From an uncultured Gemmatimonadota bacterium (GTDB taxonomy: Bacteria > Gemmatimonadota > Gemmatimonadetes > Gemmatimonadales > GWC2-71-9): a DNA stretch of 10,858 nt. Below the pieces are notes generated by a model. It was given only the letters and a program-made list of their open reading frames with translations, searched no databases and was not told the DNA's origin. The stretch lies in NCBI GenBank assembly GCA_937961295.1, contig CALGOK010000029.1, forward strand, positions 1 to 10,858. Direction: 5' to 3'. Made by a program: the position numbers and the translations under genes. Positions 1 through 5,825 of the stretch are shown here, piece by piece; positions within the stretch are counted from its first letter, which is position 1, and the number at the start of each line of letters is the position of its first letter.

Positions 1-2
1 GC

Positions 3-56
3 TCCGTGGTGCTGGGGTACCTCCGCCGTCGCGGGGAGGCGGCGTCGTCTAGATAA
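3..56 (+). CDS. Possible C-terminal end of an unidentified gene (partial)
   Basis: An open frame enters from the left edge and ends at TAA (54-56). The visible tail reads SVVLGYLRRRGEAASSR. Almost all of its codons end in G or C, as in the real genes of this window, and it would converge on dnaK. Seventeen residues are too few to name a family. The other two + frames are less convincing: one stops at TAG 50-52 after a glycine/proline-rich string, and the other runs on through the palindrome. It could also be non-coding. Confidence 0.3.
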   Translation, partial: SVVLGYLRRRGEAASSR

Positions 57-83
57 AACCGTGATGCGCCACCCGGCGGGTCG

Positions 84-99
84 GTCGCCGGCCGGCGAC
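84..99. repeat. Perfect 16-base palindrome
   Basis: GTCGCCGGCCGGCGAC is identical to its own reverse complement. It lies in the dnaK 3' region, just beyond the heptad palindrome. On the minus strand a short T-run (GGTTTTATC, 52-60) follows about 25 bases later, too far away to make a canonical terminator. It may add to transcript-end structure between dnaK and the convergent gene stub. Confidence 0.5.
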
Positions 100-103
100 A
101 TCG

Positions 104-169
104 CGAGGGGCGAGGGGCGAAGGGCGCTGATGCCCCCGCCCCTCGCCCTTCGCGCTTCGCCCCTCGCGC
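104..169. repeat. Heptad-based inverted repeat downstream of dnaK
   Basis: The left side holds 7-base units CGAGGGG (104-110), CGAGGGG (111-117) and CGAAGGG (118-124). The right side holds the complementary units in register: GCCCCCG (132-138), CCCCTCG (139-145), CCCTTCG (146-152), CGCTTCG (153-159) and CCCCTCG (160-166). Bases 102-113 pair perfectly with 157-168, and other registers are possible. The element starts 7 bases past the dnaK stop, so it would form a strong hairpin in the dnaK 3' end. There is no T-tract directly after the stem, so it is not a classic intrinsic terminator. On the minus strand its G-runs (GGGG, GGG, GGGG, GGGGG) could also form a G-quadruplex. Confidence 0.8.
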
Positions 170-176
170 TGTCGCG

Positions 177-2099
177 CTACTCCTGCTTGGGCGTGTCCTC
201 GACGATCTCGTAGTCGGCCTCGACCGCCTCGTCCGGGGCGTCGCCCGACGCGGGTGCCTCGGCCTCGCCCGACGGCGGCGGCTCGGAGGCGGTCCCGGCC
301 GCGCTCTGGTAGAGTGACGCGCCAGCGGCCGAATATGCCACGTTCAGCTCGTCGAGGGCCGCCTTGATGGCGTCGGTGTCGCCGGTGCGCAGCGCCTCCT
401 TGCCGGCCTCGATCGCCTTGTCGAGTCGCTCCTTGTCGGCCGCCTGCAGCCGGTCGACCCACTCCTTGGAGTCCTTCTCCACCTTGTAGATCAGGCCGTC
501 GAGCTGGTTGCGGCTCTCGATCTGGCCGCGCCGCTCCTGGTCGGCCTTGGCGTTGGCCTCGGCCTGCTTCACCATGGCGTTGATGTCGGCGTCGGACAGC
601 CCGCTCGACGCCTCGATCCGGATCTTCTGCTCCTTGCCGGTGGCCTTGTCCTTGGCCGAGACGTGCAGGATGCCGTTGGCGTCGATGTCGAAGGTGACCT
701 CGACCTGCGGCATGCCGCGTGGGGCCGGCGGGATGCCGGTGAGCTGGAACTTGCCGATGGTCCGGTTGTCGCCGGCCATCTGCCGCTCGCCCTGCAGCAC
801 GTGGATCTCGACCGTGGTCTGGTTGTCCTCCGCGGTCGAGAACGTCTCCGACTTCTTGGTCGGGATCGTGGTGTTCCGCGGGATGAGGACCGTGGTCACG
901 CCGCCAAGCGTCTCGATGCCGAGCGAGAGCGGCGTCACGTCGAGCAGCAGCACGTCCTTGACCTCGCCGCCCAGCACGCCGCCCTGGATCGCGGCGCCGA
1001 TCCCCACCACCTCGTCCGGATTGACCGAGCGATTGGGCTCCTTGCCGAAGAACTCCTTGACGATCTCCTGGATCTTGGGGATCCGGGTCGAGCCGCCGAC
1101 CAGGATCACCTCGTCGATGTCACCGGGCTTGAGGCCCGCGTCCTTGAGCGCCATCTCCATCGGCGCCTTGGTGCGCTGAATCAGGTCGTCGCAGAGCTGC
1201 TCGAACTTGGCGCGGGTGAGCGTCAGGTTGAGGTGCTTGGGCCCCGACTGGTCGGCGGTGATGAACGGCAGGTTGATGTCGGTCTGCGTGGTGCTCGACA
1301 GCTCCATCTTGGCCTTCTCCGCGGCCTCCTTGAGGCGCTGCAGCGCCATCGGGTCCTTGGAGAGGTCGATCCCCTGGTCCTTCTTGAACTCCGCCACCAG
1401 CCAGTCGATCAGCTTCTGGTCGAAGTCGTCGCCGCCGAGGTGCGTGTCGCCGTTGGTCGACTTCACCTCGAAGACGCCCTCGGCCAGCTCGAGGATCGAG
1501 ATGTCGTAGGTGCCGCCGCCGAGGTCGAACACGGCGACCTTCTCGTCCTTCTTCTTCTCGAGGCCGTACGCGAGCGCCGCCGCGGTCGGCTCATTGATGA
1601 TTCGCAGCACCTCGAGGCCGGCGATCTTGCCGGCGTCCTTGGTGGCCTGCCGCTGGGCGTCGTTGAAGTAGGCCGGCACGGTGATCACGGCCTTCTCCAC
1701 GCTGTGGCCGAGGTAGTCCTCGGCGGTCTGCTTCATCTTCTGGAGCACCATTGCCGAGATCTCGGGCGGGGTGTAGCGCTTCCCCTGGATCTCCACGGCG
1801 GCGAGGCCGCTCGTCCCTTCCACCACTGGGTAGGGAACCCGCGACGCCTCCTCGGTCACCTCGTCGACCCGGCGGCCCATGAAGCGCTTGATCGAGAAGA
1901 CCGTCTGCTTGGGATTGGTGACCGCCTGGCGCTTGGCCACCTGACCGACCAGCCGCTCGCCATCCTTGGTGAAGGCAACCACGGACGGGGTGGTCCGGCC
2001 GCCCTCGGCGTTGGGGATCACCACCGGATCGCCACCCTCCATCACGGCCACGACCGAATTGGTGGTCCCCAGGTCGATCCCGATGATCTTCGATGCCAT
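177..2099 (-). CDS. dnaK: Molecular chaperone DnaK (Hsp70)
   Basis: This is the cytoplasmic ATP-driven Hsp70 chaperone, which works with DnaJ and GrpE to bind and release unfolded polypeptides. The 640-residue product has the usual bacterial length. The nucleotide-binding domain (about 1-380) shows the phosphate-1 loop IGIDLGTTNS (6-15), Lys71 in KRFMGR, the phosphate-2 loop FDLGGGTYDISILE (191-204) and the adenosine motif VILVGGSTRIPKIQ (331-344). The linker DVLLLD (382-387) leads into the peptide-binding beta domain (about 390-500) and helical lid. The tail from about 600 is an acidic, Pro/Gly/Ala-rich disordered segment ending in YEIVEDTPKQE. ATG at 2099 is chosen because MASKIIGIDLG matches the family N-terminus and GAGGA sits 6 bases upstream. 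The frame is open for 33 more codons upstream, but these are not conserved. Neither grpE nor dnaJ is adjacent on the visible side. Confidence 0.98.
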   Translation of the reverse strand: MASKIIGIDLGTTNSVVAVMEGGDPVVIPNAEGGRTTPSVVAFTKDGERLVGQVAKRQAVTNPKQTVFSIKRFMGRRVDEVTEEASRVPYPVVEGTSGLAAVEIQGKRYTPPEISAMVLQKMKQTAEDYLGHSVEKAVITVPAYFNDAQRQATKDAGKIAGLEVLRIINEPTAAALAYGLEKKKDEKVAVFDLGGGTYDISILELAEGVFEVKSTNGDTHLGGDDFDQKLIDWLVAEFKKDQGIDLSKDPMALQRLKEAAEKAKMELSSTTQTDINLPFITADQSGPKHLNLTLTRAKFEQLCDDLIQRTKAPMEMALKDAGLKPGDIDEVILVGGSTRIPKIQEIVKEFFGKEPNRSVNPDEVVGIGAAIQGGVLGGEVKDVLLLDVTPLSLGIETLGGVTTVLIPRNTTIPTKKSETFSTAEDNQTTVEIHVLQGERQMAGDNRTIGKFQLTGIPPAPRGMPQVEVTFDIDANGILHVSAKDKATGKEQKIRIEASSGLSDADINAMVKQAEANAKADQERRGQIESRNQLDGLIYKVEKDSKEWVDRLQAADKERLDKAIEAGKEALRTGDTDAIKAALDELNVAYSAAGASLYQSAAGTASEPPPSGEAEAPASGDAPDEAVEADYEIVEDTPKQE

Positions 2100-2262
2100 T
2101 GTGCGTCCTCGTCCTCGAGTCCAGGTCGCCAGCCAGGTTGACCGGCGCTCCAATACGAGCTCCTGTCGAGCAACCGCCATACCGCGGAATCCTGCCAAAG
2201 AGGCAGGGGGCGGGCCGTGGTCGCGCTAGATTGTCGGGATCACCTGATGCCCGGGGGGCTGG
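2100..2262. promoter_or_regulatory. Divergent dnaK / mscS intergenic region
   Basis: These 163 bases must hold the promoters of both divergent genes. No CIRCE operator (TTAGCACTC-N9-GAGTGCTAA) is present, so HrcA control of dnaK through CIRCE is not supported here. No convincing -35/-10 pair with 16-18 base spacing was found on either strand. A short hairpin, CCTGCC-aaaga-GGCAGG (2191-2207), sits in the middle. The dnaK ribosome site is GAGGA, 6 bases before its ATG; mscS has only a G-rich stretch (GGGGGGCTGG) before its ATG. Confidence 0.45.
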
Positions 2263-2985
2263 ATGCAGGGTCTGCTCGATTCGATCTCGCGCGAGGATCT
2301 GCTCGCCGTCGCGGCGGTGGTGCTCCCCCGGGTCGCCGCGGCGCTGGCGGTCCTGGCGGCGTTCTGGCTCGGCTTCCGGATCATCCGGCGACCGCTCCGG
2401 GCGGTGCTCGAGAAGGCCGACTTCGCCGAGACGCTGGTCAAGCTGCTGGTCGACGGCGTGCTCCACGGCGTGCTGCTGGTGCTGGGAATCGTCATGGCGG
2501 CGAGCCAGCTCGGGATCAATGTCGGGGCTGCGCTGGCCGGGATCGGCATCGTCGGCATCGCGCTCGGGTTCGCGGCGCAGGAGACGGTGGCCAACATGAT
2601 CGCCGGGTTCCTGATCTTCTGGGACCGTCCGTTCAAGGTGGGCGACTGGATCACCACCCAGGACAAGTACGGCGAGGTGCGCGAGATCACCCTGCGCACC
2701 ACCCGCCTGCGGACCCGGAACAACACCTACGTGGTGATTCCCAACAAGCAGGTGATCGGCGACCTGCTGGTCAACCATTCGATGTACGGCGAGACTCGGG
2801 TCATCGTGCCGATCGGCATCGCCTACAAGGAGAAGATCGCCGAGGCGCGCAAGGTGATCTTGGCCGCCGTCACGGGGCTCGAGGGTGTCCTCGACGATCC
2901 GGCGCCGTCGGTGGTGGCGTCCGCCCTCGGCGACTCGAGCGTGAACCTCAACGTCCGCGTCTGGATCGGTGACGCCGAGCAGTAA
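2263..2985 (+). CDS. MscS-type small-conductance mechanosensitive channel, C-terminus cut by in-frame stop
   Basis: MscS-family proteins are inner-membrane heptameric channels that open under membrane tension to release osmolytes. The 240-residue product has TM1 at about 19-41, TM2 at about 63-85 and the Gly/Ala-rich pore helix TM3 at about 88-113 (ALAGIGIVGIALGFAAQETV). The typical FWDRPFKVGDWI and VVIPNKQVI segments of the beta domain follow. The frame ends at TAA 2983-2985 after RVWIGDAEQ, in the middle of the conserved alpha/beta C-terminal domain. The very next codon in the same frame is ATG, and the missing end of the domain follows (2986-3120). In homologues the segment is continuous, usually with an aromatic residue where this TAA lies. 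A single change from TAC or TAT would restore an intact protein of about 285 residues. This may be a recent nonsense mutation, an assembly error, or two coupled cistrons (TAAATG). Confidence 0.9.
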   Translation: MQGLLDSISREDLLAVAAVVLPRVAAALAVLAAFWLGFRIIRRPLRAVLEKADFAETLVKLLVDGVLHGVLLVLGIVMAASQLGINVGAALAGIGIVGIALGFAAQETVANMIAGFLIFWDRPFKVGDWITTQDKYGEVREITLRTTRLRTRNNTYVVIPNKQVIGDLLVNHSMYGETRVIVPIGIAYKEKIAEARKVILAAVTGLEGVLDDPAPSVVASALGDSSVNLNVRVWIGDAEQ

Positions 2986-3120
2986 ATGCCGACCGGCGAG
3001 CGGGTGCTCGAGGCGTGCAAGTTCGCGCTCGACGAGGCCGGCATCGAGATCCCGTTCCCGCACCTGCAGCTGTTCGTCGAGAATGTCGAGGATCGGGTGT
3101 GGCAGCGGATGGGGAAGTGA
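2986..3120 (+). pseudogene. Detached C-terminal fragment of the MscS channel
   Basis: This 44-codon frame begins with ATG directly after the TAA of the upstream mscS frame and in the same reading frame. It encodes MPTGERVLEACKFALDEAGI followed by EIPFPHLQLFVENVEDRVWQ. The EAGIEIPFP segment is the hallmark of the MscS C-terminal alpha/beta domain, so this is the 3' end of the same gene rather than an independent one. No ribosome-binding site of its own is evident, so translation would need readthrough of TAA or reinitiation at the adjoining ATG. On its own it lacks the membrane and pore parts. Confidence 0.85.
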
Positions 3121-3129
3121 TGCTCGCAG

Positions 3130-3149
3130 GCGCGCCCCTCGGGGCGCGC
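3130..3149 (+). terminator. GC-rich hairpin after mscS
   Basis: GCGCGCCCC (3130-3138) pairs with GGGGCGCGC (3141-3149), a 9-base stem with a very tight loop, starting 9 bases after the mscS-fragment stop. The sequence after it (GATTGCAACG) has no T-tract, so termination would need Rho or rest on the strong stem alone. Confidence 0.45.
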
Positions 3150-3215
3150 GATTGCAACGCCTCCGAGGGGCCAGATTCGCCGTCTGCGCCGCGTGCGTGC
3201 GTCCGAGCCGACATC

Positions 3216-3235
3216 GCGCGCCGTGAACGGCGCGC
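3216..3235 (-). terminator. GC-rich hairpin after the lipoprotein gene
   Basis: GCGCGCCG (3216-3223) and CGGCGCGC (3228-3235) form an 8-base stem with a 4-base loop, beginning 3 bases beyond the stop of the minus-strand lipoprotein gene. There is no T-run after it on the minus strand. With the hairpin at 3130-3149 it gives each of the two convergent genes its own stem-loop. Confidence 0.45.
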
Positions 3236-3238
3236 CTG

Positions 3239-4003
3239 CTAGCCGCGGGTCGGCTGCGGACGGCTCGGCTGGGCCGTGGTAGTGGGGCGGCCGCCGTCGC
3301 CGCCGTCGGTGCGGCGCACCACCACGCCGGCGATGCCGCCGGCCTCGCTGAACACCGCCAGGCGCTCCACGCCGTCGGTGGCGGCCGCGAAGATGGCGTC
3401 CAGCCGCATCTCGAACCGCGCCAGGTTGCAGGCGAAGCGCGGATCGCGTGCCGCGTTGGGGCAGGCGCCGCCGATCGAGGTGAGCGCACTTGCGAGCGAT
3501 CCCTCCACGGCGCGGTAGCGCACCTGCCGCGCGAAGTTGAGGAAGGTCCCCGTCGCCCAGCGCGTGTCGGCGACGGCATCGTGCCGACCGAACTCGGCCT
3601 CGTCGCTGCGCGCCATCACCCGGAACGCCGACGTCGGACGCGGCGTGCCGGTCCACGCCACGATGGCGCGCTTGAGCAGCTCGGCGCCATCACCGCCGCG
3701 CTCCACGATGCCGATCGCCACCGCCCAGTAGCGATAGTCCTGGCCGTCGACGTTCACGGCGATCTCGGTGGGCTCGGCACCGAGCCGGATCGCGAGTGCG
3801 CCGTCGGCGAAGTCGATCGCCGCCGGCTCGTCGCCGGCGAGCGAGGCCTGCACCGCGAGCTCGTCGAGCGAAAGGGCGAGTTCCTCGTCGGAGCCGAGCG
3901 TCGGTCCGGCGGGGGACGAGGAGGTCGGCGCGTCGGCGCAGGCGGCCAGCATCGCCAGCGCTGCCAGCGGCAGGATCCGGGAGAGGAAGGGAATGGTGCG
4001 CAT
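3239..4003 (-). CDS. Predicted lipoprotein of unknown function
   Basis: The 254-residue product starts with a lipoprotein signal peptide: a basic N-terminus, a hydrophobic stretch at about 10-19 and lipobox LAAC with acceptor Cys22. A Ser/Pro-rich linker (ADAPTSSSPAGP) follows, so the mature protein should be lipid-anchored in the cell envelope. The rest is a mixed alpha/beta domain with no motif I recognise. Two closely spaced cysteines (181 and 192) could form a disulfide. The tail is Gly/Thr/Pro-rich and probably disordered. ATG at 4003 is chosen because the signal peptide begins there and GGAG lies 9 bases upstream. The frame stays open to 4198, but only by running through a repeat array. 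The gene lies downstream of the ECF sigma gene on the same strand, yet has its own ECF-like promoter (4074-4108) matching that of the fecR-receptor operon. Inference: it belongs to the same regulon, perhaps as a surface partner of the receptor. Confidence 0.75.
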   Translation of the reverse strand: MRTIPFLSRILPLAALAMLAACADAPTSSSPAGPTLGSDEELALSLDELAVQASLAGDEPAAIDFADGALAIRLGAEPTEIAVNVDGQDYRYWAVAIGIVERGGDGAELLKRAIVAWTGTPRPTSAFRVMARSDEAEFGRHDAVADTRWATGTFLNFARQVRYRAVEGSLASALTSIGGACPNAARDPRFACNLARFEMRLDAIFAAATDGVERLAVFSEAGGIAGVVVRRTDGGDGGRPTTTAQPSRPQPTRG

Positions 4004-4073
4004 CAGGGTCTGCTCCGGTCTGGGCCACCGGACCGCACTCAGGGGGAGGGCGGGCCGAGGGGCGTGTGGCCTA

Positions 4074-4108
4074 GAGACACCCGACCCGGGTGGGCACCCT
4101 GACAGGAG
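4074..4108 (-). promoter_or_regulatory. ECF-type promoter of the lipoprotein gene
   Basis: Read on the minus strand, CTCCTGTCAGGGT (4108-4096) is followed after exactly 14 bases by GGTGTCTC (4081-4074). The same two blocks with the same spacing occur upstream of the fecR-like gene at 4789-4823. The layout fits a -35 (TGTCAGG) and -10 (GTGTC) recognised by an ECF sigma factor. It predicts a transcript start near 4067 and a leader of about 64 bases. The upstream edge of the -35 block touches the heptad repeat. Confidence 0.7.
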
Positions 4109-4207
4109 GATGGAGGATGGAGGATGGAGGGTGGAGGAATCAGGTATCTCCACCCTCCATCCTCCATCCTCGATCCTCCACCCTCCACCCTCCATCATCC
4201 ATCATCC
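4105..4207. repeat. Heptad-repeat inverted array between sigma and lipoprotein genes
   Basis: The left arm is built of GGAGGAT units (4105, 4112, 4119) followed by GGAGGGT (4126) and GGAGGAA (4133). The right arm runs in the opposite sense, with units CTCCACC, CTCCATC, CTCCATC, CTCGATC, CTCCACC, CTCCACC and CTCCATC from 4148 to 4196, then degenerate units to 4207. Bases 4105-4136 pair with 4148-4179, 32 positions with one mismatch (4112/4172), around an 11-base loop (4137-4147). The array begins within the sigma factor's stop codon (4202-4204) and ends at the -35 block of the lipoprotein promoter. It resembles the heptanucleotide short tandem repeats (STRR) known from cyanobacteria. Confidence 0.9.
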
Positions 4208-4744
4208 CGAACCCAACAGCTGTTCCCGCAATGCTCGGAGCGCCCTCCCCATCAGCGTCTCGACCGTCTTGACCGATATCTCCAAGGTGTCGGCGATGGC
4301 GGCATAGCCGAGCTGCTGGTCGCGGCTCAGCAGGAAGACCTCGCGGGTGCGCGGCGGCAGCGCCTCGAGGGCGAGCAGGATCCGCCGCTGGAGGTCGGCG
4401 GCTTCGAGGCGTGCCTGGCCCTCCGGGGCGACCGCGACGGAGAGCAGGCCGTCGACGTCGACATGGTCACCCTTGCAACGCCGCAGCTGGTTGAGCGACC
4501 GATTGCGCACCGCCCGGTGGAGATAGCCGGCGAGGGCGTCGGGTTCGGGGAGCCGGTCGCGGCCGCGCCAGAGCGCCAGGAACACCTCCTGGGCGGCGTC
4601 CTCGGCCTGGTCGCGGTCACCGAGCATCCGCATGGCATGCTCCGCCAGGCGCGGATACCAGGCGCGGAACAGGCGCTCGAACGCCGCCTCGTCGCCGGTG
4701 GCGATCGCCGCCAGCAGGTCCCTGGTCGGGAGGGATTCGGTCAC
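4202..4744 (-). CDS. ECF-family RNA polymerase sigma factor (FecI-like)
   Basis: Extracytoplasmic-function sigma factors direct RNA polymerase to a small set of promoters, usually under control of an anti-sigma factor. The product is about 180 residues. It has region 2 (AFERLFRAWYPRLAEHAMRM, then DRDQAEDAAQEVFLALWRGR) and region 4 (LEALPPRTREVFLLSRDQQL, then a helix-turn-helix around YAAIADTLEISVKTVETLMG). GTG at 4744 is chosen because AGGA lies 5 bases upstream. An upstream in-frame ATG at 4771 adds nine residues (MPRSPDRTA), but its nearest AGGAG is 17 bases away and it overlaps a candidate -10 box. The gene is divergent from the fecR-like gene, unlike the classical collinear fecI-fecR-fecA order. 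The FecR-like protein across the 100-base gap is its likely regulator. Confidence 0.92.
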   Translation of the reverse strand: MTESLPTRDLLAAIATGDEAAFERLFRAWYPRLAEHAMRMLGDRDQAEDAAQEVFLALWRGRDRLPEPDALAGYLHRAVRNRSLNQLRRCKGDHVDVDGLLSVAVAPEGQARLEAADLQRRILLALEALPPRTREVFLLSRDQQLGYAAIADTLEISVKTVETLMGRALRALREQLLGSG

Positions 4745-4769
4745 GGCAGTCCTGTCGGGGGATCTGGGC

Positions 4770-4798
4770 ATATTATGGACGACACCGACTCCTGTCAG
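4770..4798 (-). promoter_or_regulatory. Candidate housekeeping promoter of the sigma gene
   Basis: On the minus strand CTGACA (4798-4793) and TAATAT (4775-4770) are 17 bases apart, a 5/6 and 4/6 match to the sigma-70 consensus. Transcription would begin near 4763, downstream of the ATG at 4771, which supports the GTG start at 4744. The CTGACA block is the complement of the TGTCAG core in the fecR ECF-type promoter, so the two promoters overlap back to back and could interfere. Confidence 0.45.
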
Positions 4799-4823
4799 GG
4801 TATCGGTCGCATCGCGGTGTCTC
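4789..4823 (+). promoter_or_regulatory. ECF-type promoter of the fecR-receptor operon
   Basis: CTCCTGTCAGGGT (4789-4801), 14 bases, then GGTGTCTC (4816-4823): the same blocks and spacing as upstream of the lipoprotein gene at 4108-4074. As a -35/-10 pair it predicts a transcript start near 4830 and a leader of about 20 bases before the ATG at 4852. The divergent ECF sigma factor is the natural candidate to read it. Confidence 0.7.
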
Positions 4824-4851
4824 CTTCACGTCCGCAGCGAGCGTGAGTCCC

Positions 4852-5823
4852 ATGACCGAGCACCAGCCATCCGATGACCTGATCGCCCGCGTCCTGGCGG
4901 GTGAGGGCACCGCCGCCGAGTCCGCCGCCGTCGAGCGGTGGGCCGCGAGCTCGACCGAGGCGCGCGCCTCCCTCGATCGCCTGCGGCAGGCGTGGGCGAG
5001 TCCCGCCGAGCCGCCGGGCTGGGACGTGGACCGCGCCTGGACGGTGGTCTCGGCCCGGATCGAGAGCGGCGACCACCCGATCGAGGTCATCCCGATCCCG
5101 AGAGCCAAGCCCACGATCGCCCTGGCCTGGCGGATCGCGGCCCTCCTGGCCGTGGTCGTCGGCGTCGGGTTCGCGTGGCGGGCACTCGGGAGCCCCGAGG
5201 CCGCGTTCGTCACCGCGGCCGCCGAGGTCCGCGAGGTGACGCTCGACGACGGCACCGTGGTCGTGCTCGCGCCGCGTTCGCGGCTGGAGGTGTCGGCGCG
5301 ATTCGAGCAGCGCCGCACCGTCCGGCTCGAGGGGGAAGCCTGGTTCGCGATCGCGCCCGGAGCCGGCGCCCCGTTCACCGTGGACGCCGGCGACTACCGC
5401 GTGCGCGACATCGGCACCGCCTTCTCGCTCCGTGCGCGCCACGCCGACTCGCTCGAAGTGGCGGTGGTCGAGGGGATCGTGCTGGTGGAGCGCGAGGCGG
5501 GCGGGTCCGACACGCTGCGTGCCGGCGCGGTGGCGGACTTCGGCGCGGGCGGCTCCGGCGTCATGCGAGCGGGGGCGACCGCCGCCGCGGTGGCAGGTTG
5601 GCGGGACGGCGCGTTCGAGTTCACCGCCGTTCCCGCGGGCCAGGTCGTTGCCCGCCTCGCCGAGTGGCACGGCGTCGCGCTCTCGGTCGCCGACCCCGCC
5701 GTGGCCGCGCGCGCCGTCACGGTCACGCTGCCCGCGAACTCCCTCGACGACGCGCTCGACGTGCTGTCGGTGCTCCTCGGCGTCGGGATCGACCGCCGCG
5801 ACGGATCGATCGTGCTGCGCTGA
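4852..5823 (+). CDS. FecR-family anti-sigma / signal transducer
   Basis: FecR-type proteins span the inner membrane. The cytoplasmic N-terminus holds or activates the cognate ECF sigma factor, and the periplasmic part contacts the STN domain of a TonB-dependent receptor. The 323-residue product has an N-terminal cytoplasmic region (about 1-88, with the DDLIARVLAGEGTAAE helix), one transmembrane helix at about 89-108, a FecR domain at about 115-215 (VTLDDGTVVVLAPRSRLEV, RTVRLEGEAWFAIAP, YRVRDIGTAFSLRA) and a C-terminal domain of the DUF4974 type ending in DRRDGSIVLR. ATG 4852 or in-frame GTG 4843 could start it; neither has a strong ribosome site. Its stop lies two bases before the receptor start, so the two are almost surely co-transcribed and translationally coupled. 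Confidence 0.92.
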   Translation: MTEHQPSDDLIARVLAGEGTAAESAAVERWAASSTEARASLDRLRQAWASPAEPPGWDVDRAWTVVSARIESGDHPIEVIPIPRAKPTIALAWRIAALLAVVVGVGFAWRALGSPEAAFVTAAAEVREVTLDDGTVVVLAPRSRLEVSARFEQRRTVRLEGEAWFAIAPGAGAPFTVDAGDYRVRDIGTAFSLRARHADSLEVAVVEGIVLVEREAGGSDTLRAGAVADFGAGGSGVMRAGATAAAVAGWRDGAFEFTAVPAGQVVARLAEWHGVALSVADPAVAARAVTVTLPANSLDDALDVLSVLLGVGIDRRDGSIVLR

Positions 5824-5825
5824 CC

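Noticed and set aside
663..2141. 492-codon open frame on the + strand opposite dnaK
   Set aside because: It is antisense to a complete, unmistakable DnaK frame. Its His/Leu/Gly/Arg-rich product is the usual shadow of high-GC coding DNA.
2100..2262. CIRCE heat-shock operator upstream of dnaK
   Set aside because: No TTAGCACTC/GAGTGCTAA pair or close variant is present; only a short CCTGCC/GGCAGG hairpin is seen.
1591..3579. Long minus-strand frame spanning the dnaK 5' part, the intergenic region and mscS
   Set aside because: It crosses several well-supported genes and gives a low-complexity Arg/Pro/Gly product with no family motifs.
4004..4198. N-terminal extension of the lipoprotein frame
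   Set aside because: It is open only because the heptad array has no stop in that frame. A signal peptide and ribosome site support the start at 4003, and the promoter element lies inside the extension.
4105..4207. CRISPR-like array
   Set aside because: The repeats are contiguous 7-mers without spacers and in opposite orientations; no cas genes are present.
4938..5825. In-frame extension of the receptor back through fecR
   Set aside because: It overlaps the FecR frame almost entirely and is Arg/Gly-rich. The signal peptide and STN domain begin at 5826.
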